A stretch of DNA of 55,679 nt from Candidatus Poribacteria bacterium. Its GTDB lineage: Bacteria; Poribacteria; WGA-4E; WGA-3G. Positions within the stretch are counted from its first letter, which is position 1. Each line of letters starts with the position of its first letter. The notes beneath the pieces were generated by a model. That model searched no databases and had not been told where the DNA came from. It saw only the letters and a list, made by a program, of their open reading frames with translations. The position numbers and the translations under genes were made by a program. The stretch lies in contig JAGFCA010000084.1 in NCBI GenBank assembly GCA_022394755.1, positions 1 to 55,679 on the forward strand. Direction: 5' to 3'. Positions 29,690 to 38,824 of this stretch are shown piece by piece.

Positions 29690-30853
29690 CTAATACAACA
29701 AATACGGTTCTCGTCGTTCACGAAATTGTTCTATACCGTTATCCCAAGACTCAATAATTCCTTCACAAGACAATCCAGCCATTAACTCTTCACGAAGGAA
29801 AGAACTTCCCGCTAATCTATCAAAATGTGTCTCCTTAAATTCCAATCTATCAGCGTGTTCTTCCATTAATAAACATAACATCCATACAGCAATTTCGACC
29901 GAGGCGACTTGCTCTTGGTCATTGATATGTATTGCAACTCCATGACACACTTCACCTTGAAATTTGGAAAACTGCGGAGTAAATACAATCGGACGAAAAC
30001 AGACACCAGGAAACTGTTTTTCATTCAATCGCTTTGCGAGTTTCTCCTTATTTATCCACGGTGCACCAATGTATTCAAACGGTTTTGTCGTTCCTCTTCC
30101 TTCACTTACATTCGTTCCTTCAAATAGACATGTGCCTGGATATAGTGTAGCAGTCTCAAGAGTAGGCATATTCGGAGAAGGAAGCACCCAATGTAAACCT
30201 GTTTCATTATACCAATCACCTCGAGACCACCCATCCATTCGAGCCACCTTAAGTGGAAATTTAAAACCTTGTTCAGCATGAAATAGCCGTGCCGCCTCAC
30301 CAATCGTCATACCGTATCGTACAGGAAGAGAATAGGGACCGACAAGTGATGTGTAATCAGATTCTAACATAGGGCCTTCTATATGAATGCCACCGATGGG
30401 ATTGGGACGATCAGCAATAATACATTCAACATACTTATCTTTCGTTGACCATTCAAGTGCCGTCATTGTTTCAAACAACGTCCCAAGATAGGTATAATAT
30501 CGAACTCCGACATCTTGTATATCGTATATCAACACATCTATATCTTGGACTGCATTTCCCCAAGCAAATCGCTTTGTTCCATACAGACTATAGATTTGAA
30601 GTGGTTGATTCTCTGCATTTCCATCTTCAGATTCATCATATTTTGAGTCTAAAATTTCCACTCCATCTTGTACCGCTCCCCACAAACCATGCTCAGGTGA
30701 AAAAAGCGATACTAAATTGAAATCCCTTAACAACTCAATTGTATGTATAAGATTTTCATCAACACCAGTATGATTCGTCAACAAACCGATAGATTTGCCA
30801 TTAAGCCAGTCATTTTTTTCTGTGAGAAGATGGGTTATACCGAGTTGAATCAT
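29690..30853 (-). CDS. namZ: NamZ-type exo-beta-N-acetylmuramidase (DUF1343)
   Basis: A 387-residue protein with the DUF1343/NamZ motifs: GLLTNHTGVD (residues 23-32), SLFSPEHGLWG (about 49-59), YDIQDVGVRYYTYLGT, RPNPIGG, PGTCLFEGTNVSEGRGTTKPF and LPSPNMPT. NamZ enzymes release MurNAc from the non-reducing ends of peptidoglycan fragments. No signal peptide is visible on this copy, which is unusual if it acts outside the inner membrane; a cytoplasmic role on imported muropeptides would fit. Its start overlaps the stop of the upstream serine hydrolase by four bases (30850-30853), so the two are probably translationally coupled. Gene symbol is given from family resemblance. Confidence 0.9.
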   Translation of the reverse strand: MIQLGITHLLTEKNDWLNGKSIGLLTNHTGVDENLIHTIELLRDFNLVSLFSPEHGLWGAVQDGVEILDSKYDESEDGNAENQPLQIYSLYGTKRFAWGNAVQDIDVLIYDIQDVGVRYYTYLGTLFETMTALEWSTKDKYVECIIADRPNPIGGIHIEGPMLESDYTSLVGPYSLPVRYGMTIGEAARLFHAEQGFKFPLKVARMDGWSRGDWYNETGLHWVLPSPNMPTLETATLYPGTCLFEGTNVSEGRGTTKPFEYIGAPWINKEKLAKRLNEKQFPGVCFRPIVFTPQFSKFQGEVCHGVAIHINDQEQVASVEIAVWMLCLLMEEHADRLEFKETHFDRLAGSSFLREELMAGLSCEGIIESWDNGIEQFRERREPYLLY

Positions 30854-31908
30854 CCGAAAACTAACCTATGGAATTGATTACGGCATTCAATAATACCTGT
30901 ACGTTGGGCATCCGGATGGACACGATTTGTCAACAAGATAGCCGCAATGCCTTTCTCAAGGTCAATCCGCATTGAAGTACCTGTAAAACCAGTATGGTAT
31001 AGCGAACCGTCATTAAGAATATGCCATCCTATACTTCGATGTTCAGACGAATCATTCGGTGTATACGGTGTCGATAATCCGATTACACCCTCACGAGAAA
31101 GAAAAGAACCATCATCATGTAAGATCATTTGGCAATAGGTAATCAGATCTCTTGCATTAGAAAAAAGTCCCGCATTACCAGATACACCACCAAGGAAATT
31201 GGCATTCTCATCGTGTACCTCCCCTAAGATTACACCTTCACGCCAGTTGTGACCACGATAATAACGACCATGGTTACCGGAGTTAACCATCCGACGTTCA
31301 AAACTATTTGAATCTTCTGTTGCTGCACAGTTTTCATGCAACTGGGGTGGAGGATTATAGAAAGTTCGTTTCATACCAAGTGGATTGAAAATACGGTCTA
31401 CTGCAAGACTGTCTAATCTTACTCCAGCAATATTCGCTATTAACCTACCCATAAGAATATACCCTAAACAGCTATAAGTAACCTTCTCACCCGGAGTAGA
31501 TTCAAGAGGCATGTTGCTTAGATGTTCTATCACCGTTGTAGGACAATCGGCTTCAATATATAACGGTTTCCATGCAGGTAAACCAGATGTATGTGTCAAG
31601 AGATGACGACAAGTAATCAATGGACGCTTGAACTCAGGGAGATAAGTCTGGACAGGTGTGTCCAAACATAAATCACCGGAACTAACCATCTGCATAGAGA
31701 GTGTTCCGATAACAATAGGTTTTGTTAGGGAGGCAAGATCAAACAACGTGTCATGGAGCATCGGGGCTTGGGTTGGCTTGAGGATACGTTGTCCAAACGC
31801 TGCATGATAGATCACATTGTCTTTTTCTAAGAGTGCAACAACCGCACCGGGGAATATCTCTTCGGCAATCTTCTCTTCAATGAGTGTTGATATTGATTGA
31901 ACATCCAT
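30850..31908 (-). CDS. Serine beta-lactamase-family hydrolase (class C/AmpH-like)
   Basis: A 352-residue beta-lactamase-fold protein. The SxxK motif is ASLTK, with Ser60 and Lys63 counting from the ATG at 31908. TYSCLGY occupies the YxN position (Cys in place of Asn), and HTGFTG stands for KTG. Members of this group include esterases and D-amino-acid peptidases, and such genes commonly sit beside namZ, where they may trim peptide stems. A GTG at 31911 is also in frame; I chose the ATG. No signal peptide is seen. It heads the peptidoglycan-recycling group and overlaps namZ by four bases. A predicted promoter ends only a few bases before the start, so the mRNA may have almost no leader. Confidence 0.85.
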   Translation of the reverse strand: MDVQSISTLIEEKIAEEIFPGAVVALLEKDNVIYHAAFGQRILKPTQAPMLHDTLFDLASLTKPIVIGTLSMQMVSSGDLCLDTPVQTYLPEFKRPLITCRHLLTHTSGLPAWKPLYIEADCPTTVIEHLSNMPLESTPGEKVTYSCLGYILMGRLIANIAGVRLDSLAVDRIFNPLGMKRTFYNPPPQLHENCAATEDSNSFERRMVNSGNHGRYYRGHNWREGVILGEVHDENANFLGGVSGNAGLFSNARDLITYCQMILHDDGSFLSREGVIGLSTPYTPNDSSEHRSIGWHILNDGSLYHTGFTGTSMRIDLEKGIAAILLTNRVHPDAQRTGIIECRNQFHRLVFG

Positions 31909-31915
31909 CACTATA

Positions 31916-31944
31916 AGTTTATCCTATATATCTGATAGTGTCAA
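31916..31944 (-). promoter_or_regulatory. Predicted promoter for the peptidoglycan-recycling genes
   Basis: On the minus strand, TTGACA (31939-31944) and TAAACT (31916-31921) are 17 bases apart. The expected start of transcription falls at about 31909, next to the initiation codon at 31908, so the transcript could be nearly leaderless. Confidence 0.5.
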
Positions 31945-32135
31945 TACGATAACAGAACGGATTTAAGCCTAATAATCCTATCTTATAAATTTGCAGCTAC
32001 CTGTTTTGTCCTTGCTTTACCCTCGTATTTATGATAAATTATACAAGGAAATAATACACTAAAAGCTTGATATGACACGCTTTAACACACCATTACATAT
32101 ACCATCGCATAAATCAGAAACTATACAGAATACTT

Positions 32136-32510
32136 ATGCCATCTACAAAAAATCCTTCTGAGATATTGTCAGAAATATCCACTACCGAAAAACCTTGGGG
32201 ACGGTTCATTCAATACGTCCTTAACCAATCTGTAACAGTCAAGATTATAGAGGTTAATGCAGGCGAGCAACTTAGCTATCAATATCATCACGAACGGAGC
32301 GAACTATGGATACCGCTGGATGAAGGGGCATGTGTTCGACTCGAAGATGATGTTATACACCCTGATCCTATGGAACCCGTTTTTATTCCGCAAGGAGCGA
32401 AACATCAACTAATTGGAGAATCTGAAACATATCGAATACTTGAGATTTCTTTCGGAAATTTTGATGAAGAGGACATCGTACGTCTTGATGATAAATATGG
32501 TAGAACTTAA
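32136..32510 (+). CDS. Cupin-type mannose-6-phosphate isomerase
   Basis: A 124-residue single cupin, like the C-terminal domain of ManC-type bifunctional enzymes. KPWGRFIQYV begins the domain, then VKIIEVNAGEQLSYQYHHERSE holds the first cupin motif with metal-binding histidines, VFIPQGAKHQL the second, and ISFGNFDEEDIVRLDDKYGR the typical C-terminus. These enzymes interconvert mannose-6-phosphate and fructose-6-phosphate to supply GDP-mannose or fucose precursors. The next gene, 42 bases downstream, is glucose-6-phosphate isomerase, which shares the same fructose-6-phosphate pool. Start chosen at ATG 32136; no strong ribosome site is seen. Confidence 0.85.
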   Translation: MPSTKNPSEILSEISTTEKPWGRFIQYVLNQSVTVKIIEVNAGEQLSYQYHHERSELWIPLDEGACVRLEDDVIHPDPMEPVFIPQGAKHQLIGESETYRILEISFGNFDEEDIVRLDDKYGRT

Positions 32511-32552
32511 GAATAGAAACATACCTTTCTCAGGAAAATAGATTTAATACTA

Positions 32553-33986
32553 ATGAATGATAAGATTAAACATATTCAATTTGGAAACAATATAGGTATA
32601 AGACTAAAAATTACTGCCTGTACAGATACAGAAGAAACAGATGGAAGTGGATGGATTGATGAACATTTAGAAAACATTCAGTCACTCTTTAACAAAGAGG
32701 CAGAAGCGCCATTATCCTTATTAGAACAACATCTACGGGCATGGAACAGAAGCCATCTACAAACCGAACAAATTCAGAAAATACTGAAATTATCTACAAA
32801 AGCAAGAGACGAATTTTCTGCATTTGTAACTATAGGGATAGGTGGATCGGATCTAAGTGCCCGCGTATTTCATGAAGTCGCAAACCATCCATACCATAAT
32901 ATATTAACAAGTTCAGAACGAGGCGCAGCACCCGAAGTCTACTTTACAGGGGATACCTTTGATCCTGTCAGATTGAATTCATTACTTGAGATGCTTAAAT
33001 CACGAAACTTGCTAAACAAAACGCTCTTCAATGTGATTAGCAAATCAGGTAAAACTGGAGAAACACTTGCTACCCTAATGATTATAAAAGATAGGCTTCA
33101 GCAGGAATTCGGGGAATGGCGAAATCAAATTGTCGCTACTACAGGGCTATCTCAAAATAGTCTACTCTACCAAATGCATCAAGAATCATCATTTTACGGT
33201 ATACTTCCTGTTCCTGAAGGTGTCGGGGGTCGCTTTTCCGCCTTTTCTCCTGTTGGCTTATTCTTTTTGGCTATGACAGCAGCGCAAGATGAAACTCCAG
33301 AAGACAGAATCAACGAAGCCATAAAGGGTGTCCAACGTGCTGATGATAATTTTCAACGAATATATACACATCATAATAACACTGCCTACCATCTTGCGTT
33401 TTGGCTTAATAATGTAGAAAAATATTACGGGGGAGGCAATATCGTCTTCTATAACTACGCTGACAATACCCGTCTCGGTGAATGGTTTGTTCAACTATAT
33501 ACTGAATCAATTCAGGAACGTGGTACAGGATCTAATGTAATAGCAGCAAAAGGTCCCACCAGTAATCATTCTATCCTCAACGGTATACTTGCCGGTCCCA
33601 GAGAAAAAGCAATTGTTTTCATACATTGGGAGAATCTGGGAACGGATTTGATAATTCCTAAAGGGGATGAAAATAGCGGATTAAAAGCATTTGAAGGACT
33701 CTCAATGACCGATAGTCAAACCGCTTCCTATCGTGGTACTGAGGAAGATTTTACCGATGAAGGTATACCAAATGCCACACTAACAATACCAAAACGAGAT
33801 ATTAGCAACTTATGTGAATTAATGCGTACACTAATGGATACTGTTGCTGTTAAAGGCAAATTACAAAATCTCCATATCACAGACGGGAATATATCACTTG
33901 AAGACGAATTAACATACCATCAGTCGGCTGTTGAGGGGTATAAAAAACGCACCGAAGCTATAGCACAAAAAATGAATAGACGTTAG
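32553..33986 (+). CDS. pgi: Glucose-6-phosphate isomerase
   Basis: A 477-residue SIS-fold isomerase. FVTIGIGGSDLSARVF is the first sugar-binding loop, FNVISKSGKTGETLATL the phosphate-binding loop, VPEGVGGRFSAFSPVGLFF the family signature 1, and KGPTSNHSILNGILAGP with the later TYHQSAVEGYKK the C-terminal lysine region. It interconverts glucose-6-phosphate and fructose-6-phosphate in the cytoplasm. ISKSGKTGET has Lys in place of the usual Thr of SGTT/SKT, a minor difference. It lies between the cupin isomerase (42 bases) and a sensor kinase (83 bases) on the same strand, so it may share a transcript with both. Confidence 0.93.
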   Translation: MNDKIKHIQFGNNIGIRLKITACTDTEETDGSGWIDEHLENIQSLFNKEAEAPLSLLEQHLRAWNRSHLQTEQIQKILKLSTKARDEFSAFVTIGIGGSDLSARVFHEVANHPYHNILTSSERGAAPEVYFTGDTFDPVRLNSLLEMLKSRNLLNKTLFNVISKSGKTGETLATLMIIKDRLQQEFGEWRNQIVATTGLSQNSLLYQMHQESSFYGILPVPEGVGGRFSAFSPVGLFFLAMTAAQDETPEDRINEAIKGVQRADDNFQRIYTHHNNTAYHLAFWLNNVEKYYGGGNIVFYNYADNTRLGEWFVQLYTESIQERGTGSNVIAAKGPTSNHSILNGILAGPREKAIVFIHWENLGTDLIIPKGDENSGLKAFEGLSMTDSQTASYRGTEEDFTDEGIPNATLTIPKRDISNLCELMRTLMDTVAVKGKLQNLHITDGNISLEDELTYHQSAVEGYKKRTEAIAQKMNRR

Positions 33987-34069
33987 ATACATCTACCGGA
34001 TATGTAGATAGTTTCCAATCCATCTTCCATTATTTCCTACTGTAATATTACTACAACAGGATTAATTTT

Positions 34070-36046
34070 ATGGGATATTTACGAAAAATACTCAACAAAT
34101 TATCCGCGCTTCGGTTACAAAATAAAGTTTTTTTCACTTATAGTCTGGTGTTCTTGTTGATGTTTGCTGTTATATTCGGGATAGCCAATCTATTAATTGA
34201 GCGTGCGTTTGAAGATCAACTTGATAAAGACCTGTTTGAGTTAAGATCGAATATCTCAACACTATATGCTTTATTCGTTAATTCAATTAAAGATGAAGTA
34301 AAGGCAATGGGTGAAAATAGAGATATTCGTAATGCTCTCCGAAGGGCTGAAAGAGGCGGTGGAAGAGAAATCCCTCAAACCAACTTTGATGTTTTTGAAT
34401 GCGGTAACACTGCAGGTATTCTGGTATTAAGTAAACGCGGAGATGATCCACGCATCGGACACAAAGATCCTGATGTCGGTGATGTAAAATCAGATGAAAC
34501 TCTAAAAAATGGTAAAGGGACAATTCGAGAACGCATCATTGAAAAAGGTGAAGATCCACAACTGATAGTCGAAGTTACGCAATGGATGGAATGGGGATTT
34601 ATTACGGGTGGCAGATCCCTTCGTAAATGGTTAGAAGGGACAATGTTTTATCAACCTGCAGAACATCCTATCTTTCTTGTAAAAAAGACAGATGAACTCG
34701 AGGAATGGATCCCTCTAAACAATTCCGCTGGTGAAAAAACAGCATTAAGGGATGAATGGCAATTGCAGATGCAGGCTGCACTGGCACAGGGTAAACCCGT
34801 TGAAGGACTGGTCGTGGCTCTGAAAGATTCTACACCTGAAAATGGACATGAACTATCTAACAATAATTCCAGCACGCCTAAATTTACTGTTGTACGTACC
34901 GATATTCTAAGTACACCTTTTTCAGATTCGCAACGCCTACCGTTTGTGGAATTGATTATCGCATATTCACATGAAAATCGTATCCAATGGTTAGATCAGA
35001 TGAGAGTGATATTATTATTGAGTGTAGGTGGAGGTGCTGTACTTGTATATTGTATCAGTTATCTTGTCAGTCGACGTATTACGCGACCAATTAGTCAACT
35101 ACAAAAAGGTGTAAGTGAAATCGGTGCTGGCAACCTAAATTATCAGATTTCTGTCCAGACTAAAGGAGAAGTCGGTGAACTGGCGAACGAATTCAACCAG
35201 ATGGCATTGGCATTAAGAAAAAGCCTTGAGGAGCATAAAGCCGCTGAAAGAATCGCTGTTTGGAGAGATGTCGCACGCCAACTCGCTCATGAAGTAAAGA
35301 ATCCATTATTTCCTATTCGATTATCTGTTGAAAATTTACAAGAAGCAAAAGACCGACCAGATATATTCGATGAAATATTTAATGTTTGCACAGAAACCAT
35401 TATTGAAGAAGTTGACCGTATACGGGTTCTAATAGATGAGTTTCATCAGTATGCAAGACTACCTGTACCAGATCGGCATTCTGTTAATTTGAATGATGTG
35501 GTTAATTCTGTCTTAAAACTATATGTTGAATTGTCGCAAGCACAAGAGATAAAAGTAGAAAAAGAGTTAAGTCCTCTACCAGAACTTTCATTAGATCGTG
35601 AACAGATGGAACGAGCTATAGGAAATCTTGTAAAAAATGCAATTGAAGCAATGCCGGAAGGTGGTACTCTTACACTTCGAACCCATTCTACATCGGAAAC
35701 ACCATCGAGTGAAAATAGGAACGACAACCTTACAGCAGAAAACGGTAGATATATTTCGTTGGAAGTACAGGATACTGGATACGGCATGTCAGAAGAAACA
35801 CAACTCAATCTTTTTGCACCAGATTATACAACAAAAACATACGGTACAGGTCTTGGCATGGCAATTGTGCGGCGTATTATCACTGTTCACGGTGGAGAAT
35901 TGACTGTAGAATCAGAAGAAAATGTTGGTACAACTATAAGAGTAAGCTTTAACGAATCTACATATCTCAACGACCATACACCGGTTATCATACCGGGTTT
36001 AAGAGAAACAACTAACGATGTTTCTACCCAACAAAAAGTAATATAG
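34070..36046 (+). CDS. Membrane sensor histidine kinase, NtrY/PilS-like
   Basis: A 658-residue kinase. Transmembrane segment 1 (about residues 23-46) is followed by a large extracytoplasmic sensor region (about 47-308). Transmembrane segment 2 (311-334) leads to a HAMP linker (RRITRPISQLQKGVSEIGAG). The dimerisation domain contains the phospho-accepting His407 in ARQLAHEVKNPLFPIRLS. The HATPase domain has N box LVKNAIEAMPEGG, G1 DTGYGM, and F/G2 FAPDYTTKTYGTGLGMAIV. The H-box and ATPase features resemble NtrY. It is followed after 47 bases by a sigma-54-dependent response regulator, its likely partner, and then by a pseudopilin and prepilin peptidase, which suggests a PilS-like function. The signal sensed is unknown. 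Confidence 0.92.
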   Translation: MGYLRKILNKLSALRLQNKVFFTYSLVFLLMFAVIFGIANLLIERAFEDQLDKDLFELRSNISTLYALFVNSIKDEVKAMGENRDIRNALRRAERGGGREIPQTNFDVFECGNTAGILVLSKRGDDPRIGHKDPDVGDVKSDETLKNGKGTIRERIIEKGEDPQLIVEVTQWMEWGFITGGRSLRKWLEGTMFYQPAEHPIFLVKKTDELEEWIPLNNSAGEKTALRDEWQLQMQAALAQGKPVEGLVVALKDSTPENGHELSNNNSSTPKFTVVRTDILSTPFSDSQRLPFVELIIAYSHENRIQWLDQMRVILLLSVGGGAVLVYCISYLVSRRITRPISQLQKGVSEIGAGNLNYQISVQTKGEVGELANEFNQMALALRKSLEEHKAAERIAVWRDVARQLAHEVKNPLFPIRLSVENLQEAKDRPDIFDEIFNVCTETIIEEVDRIRVLIDEFHQYARLPVPDRHSVNLNDVVNSVLKLYVELSQAQEIKVEKELSPLPELSLDREQMERAIGNLVKNAIEAMPEGGTLTLRTHSTSETPSSENRNDNLTAENGRYISLEVQDTGYGMSEETQLNLFAPDYTTKTYGTGLGMAIVRRIITVHGGELTVESEENVGTTIRVSFNESTYLNDHTPVIIPGLRETTNDVSTQQKVI

Positions 36047-36093
36047 AAATATACATCCTGAATTCGAAAATGTTTAATTAAAGGCGAAGAAGT

Positions 36094-37476
36094 ATGAATA
36101 CTATTCTCATTGTAGACGACGAAAAAAATATACAGAAGAGCCTTTCTCAAGGATTAACTCTAAAAGGCTACAAAAATACTACCGCTTCGAGTGGTGAAGA
36201 GGCAATCAAAATCTGTGCCACTGAGGATATTGATCTCGTTTTGTTGGACATTATGATGGAAGAAGGTATAGATGGTGTTCAAACCTTGATTAAATTACTT
36301 GAACAGCATCCAGAACTCAATGTCGTTATGATGTCTGCCCAACAGGATATTGAAATTGCCGTAAAAACTATGGAGCTTGGGGCAAAACGATATATTACCA
36401 AACCGATAAGTATGGATAAAATACTATCCAATATTGAGCCTTTAATGGAGATATCTCGATTAACAAAGGAAAACGAGATACTCAAAACACAGATTGTCGA
36501 TGACGATGAAATGGTAGGTGAAACCCCCGCTATCAAAAGACTACGTTCAGAAATTAATCAAGTCGCTACGAGTGACCTCGGTGTACTAATTACTGGTGAA
36601 AACGGTACTGGTAAGCAACTCGTAGCCAATGCTATTCATAGACATAGTAAACGTGCAGATAAACCCTTTATTCCATTAAATTGCGCTGCATTACCTGAAG
36701 AACTTGTTGAGAGCGAATTGTTTGGGCATGAACGCGGTGCTTTTACAGGCGCAGATTCTATGCGAAAGGGACGATTTGAACTTGCTGACGGGGGAACACT
36801 GTTTCTTGATGAAATAGGCGACATGAGCATTAAGGCACAAGCAAAGGTGCTACGGGTACTTGAAGATGGAGAAGTTGAAAGACTCGGCAGCCACCAAATA
36901 CGGAATGTTGATGTTAGAATTATCGCCGCAACTAATAAAGAATTAACAACCGAAATTGAACGCGGTGAGTTTAGAACTGATCTATATTATCGTCTCAAGA
37001 TTGTACCCATAAATGTACCCCCACTTAGAGAACGTTCAGATGACATCCCATTGCTCGTAAAATACTTTACAGATAGGTTGCAGTTGAATATGGGGTCGGC
37101 TCCAAAAGCATTTGATTCCGAGGCATACTCTGTCTTTCAATCTTATAATTGGCCTGGTAATATAAGAGAATTAAAGAATATCGTTGAACGTCTACTGATT
37201 ATGGTAAATAGAGAAGTAATACTCCCTACCGATGTTGATAGCGTCATTCCTCGTGAAATAGATACTGTTGATATGCAGGGAACTGCAGCAACTTACCAAT
37301 CGAACACACCACTTAGTACGATGGTTGATTCAGCGGAGGCTGAATATATCCTCTCAGCTTTAAAAGAAAATAATTGGAACATCCGGAAAACATCTGAAGT
37401 CTTGGAAGTTGAACGTAGTAATCTTTATAAGAAGATGCATAAATATAATATCGTTCGACCTGATACACAAAATTAG
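36094..37476 (+). CDS. Sigma-54-dependent response regulator (NtrC/PilR family)
   Basis: A 460-residue regulator. The receiver domain (ILIVDDEKNIQKSLSQ) has the phosphorylation site Asp52 in VLLDIMM and switch Lys in YITKPIS. The AAA+ domain has Walker A GENGTGKQL, the sigma-54-contacting GAFTGA loop, Walker B TLFLDEIGD and an arginine-finger region. The C-terminal Fis-type helix-turn-helix is EYILSALKENNWNIRKTSEV to NLYKKMHKY. Such proteins hydrolyse ATP to open sigma-54 promoters. It sits directly after its likely kinase, and the next gene, a pseudopilin, starts 12 bases downstream. An intact GAFTGA implies a working sigma-54 elsewhere in the genome. Confidence 0.95.
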   Translation: MNTILIVDDEKNIQKSLSQGLTLKGYKNTTASSGEEAIKICATEDIDLVLLDIMMEEGIDGVQTLIKLLEQHPELNVVMMSAQQDIEIAVKTMELGAKRYITKPISMDKILSNIEPLMEISRLTKENEILKTQIVDDDEMVGETPAIKRLRSEINQVATSDLGVLITGENGTGKQLVANAIHRHSKRADKPFIPLNCAALPEELVESELFGHERGAFTGADSMRKGRFELADGGTLFLDEIGDMSIKAQAKVLRVLEDGEVERLGSHQIRNVDVRIIAATNKELTTEIERGEFRTDLYYRLKIVPINVPPLRERSDDIPLLVKYFTDRLQLNMGSAPKAFDSEAYSVFQSYNWPGNIRELKNIVERLLIMVNREVILPTDVDSVIPREIDTVDMQGTAATYQSNTPLSTMVDSAEAEYILSALKENNWNIRKTSEVLEVERSNLYKKMHKYNIVRPDTQN

Positions 37477-37488
37477 ATATTCTGTAGA

Positions 37489-37926
37489 ATGAATAAAGTT
37501 ATAAATATGAACAGAAACAGCGGTATGACCCGCATACAGCTACTTATTCTTGTTGTTCTCATAATCATAATTGGTGCACTTTCCTACCCTCCTTGGTCTG
37601 AATACCGAAAAGTCACACAAGCAGATATAGATGTTGAAACTATTTCAATTGGAATAAAAAAATACTTTCGACATACCCAAACATATCCAACTGATTTAGA
37701 TCATCTTGTTACCGATCCCAGCATAGATGGCTGGCGTGGGAACTATCTTGAATCCGTACCTGAAACACCTTGGGGTGGGAACTACATCCTTATCAAAGAT
37801 TCATATAAAGTCGGTATTGCTAAAGACCACCCTAAAGTTCCAGCAAAATATAAAATAGGTGGCATCGCTGAAATCAGCAAGGTTTATCATGCTGATGCTA
37901 TAGAAGGTGAAAAATACTGGTGGTAA
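37489..37926 (+). CDS. Type II secretion/type IV pilus-like pseudopilin (GspG-like)
   Basis: A 145-residue protein with a prepilin leader and hydrophobic helix: NRNSG, then MTRIQLLILVVLIIIIGALS. Cleavage is expected after Gly13, leaving Met as the mature first residue. The fifth mature residue is Gln, whereas nearly all pilins have Glu there, needed for subunit registration and methylation. The C-terminal part (TYPTDLDHLVTDPSIDGWRGNYLESVPETPWGGNY) strongly resembles GspG major pseudopilins. The start could also be at ATG 37507 (MNRNSG), which gives a shorter, more usual leader. A prepilin peptidase gene follows after three bases, and a sigma-54 regulator precedes it. Confidence 0.82.
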   Translation: MNKVINMNRNSGMTRIQLLILVVLIIIIGALSYPPWSEYRKVTQADIDVETISIGIKKYFRHTQTYPTDLDHLVTDPSIDGWRGNYLESVPETPWGGNYILIKDSYKVGIAKDHPKVPAKYKIGGIAEISKVYHADAIEGEKYWW

Positions 37927-37929
37927 ATT

Positions 37930-38733
37930 GTGGATGATATTTGGATACATATTACCCTCTTTATCTTTGGTTTAGCAATCGGTAGTTTTCTCAATGTTTG
38001 TATATACCGTATTCCTCTACCAGACAAATCAATTTATTCACCTCGAAGATCCTTCTGTCCTGAATGTAATCAATCCATTAAAGCATACGACAATATCCCA
38101 TTATTAAGTTATCTACTTTTAGGTGGGAAATGTCGCTATTGCAAAACGAAAATCTCGATCATATACCCGATTGTGGAACTTGCAACAGCAGTTCTATTTA
38201 TCGTAATGTATTTACGATTTGGTAAAACACTTGAATTCGTTCTTGCTGTTATTTTCGTCTCTGTGCTAATTCCTATATTCGTGATTGATGCTCGTCATTA
38301 TATAATTCCAAATGGTATAAGTCTAACAGGTCTTATTCTTGGTTTAGGAATAGTTGGAATAATTGCATATCAAAAAGGTAGCATAGATTATCTTCGAATT
38401 AGGTTAATAGGTTTTGTCGCAGGTGGTTTAGCCCTATGGTTAATAGCATTCATTGGAAGTGCGATTATGCGAAAGACTGCCATGGGTGGTGGGGATGTTA
38501 AGCTGATGGCGATTATTGGACTGTTTCTTGGGGCATGGAAAGAATTGGTTATGGTAATAGGGATATCTGCTTTAACGGGTGCAATTATTGGCACTTTATT
38601 GATCGTCATCTGGAAAAGGGATCGTAAAAGTCCAATTCCGTTTGGACCTTTCCTTGCTGGTGCATCTGTCGTTGTTCTTCTGTGGGGTGATCAGCTTTGG
38701 GAAAGTTACCTACGCTTTGCCGGTTGGAATTGA
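37930..38733 (+). CDS. pilD: Prepilin peptidase (type 4, A24 family)
   Basis: A 267-residue polytopic membrane aspartic protease. GSFLNVCIYRIPLP near the N-terminus is followed by the cytoplasmic zinc site CPEC (about residues 38-41) and CRYC, and by the two catalytic aspartates in VIDARHYIIPNG and GGGDVKLMAIIG. About eight hydrophobic segments are present. It cleaves and N-methylates type IV prepilins and pseudopilins. It starts with GTG at 37930, three bases after the pseudopilin stop, so translation is probably coupled. No secretion ATPase or secretin is in this window, so the rest of the machine is elsewhere. Confidence 0.94.
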   Translation: MDDIWIHITLFIFGLAIGSFLNVCIYRIPLPDKSIYSPRRSFCPECNQSIKAYDNIPLLSYLLLGGKCRYCKTKISIIYPIVELATAVLFIVMYLRFGKTLEFVLAVIFVSVLIPIFVIDARHYIIPNGISLTGLILGLGIVGIIAYQKGSIDYLRIRLIGFVAGGLALWLIAFIGSAIMRKTAMGGGDVKLMAIIGLFLGAWKELVMVIGISALTGAIIGTLLIVIWKRDRKSPIPFGPFLAGASVVVLLWGDQLWESYLRFAGWN

Positions 38734-38824
38734 AATAGTTTCACAATCCTATTATAAATTATGGAATTCTTTGATTGTATATAGTAGAATACTCTAACCT
38801 GACAATTCAACAAGGAGGAAGTTT

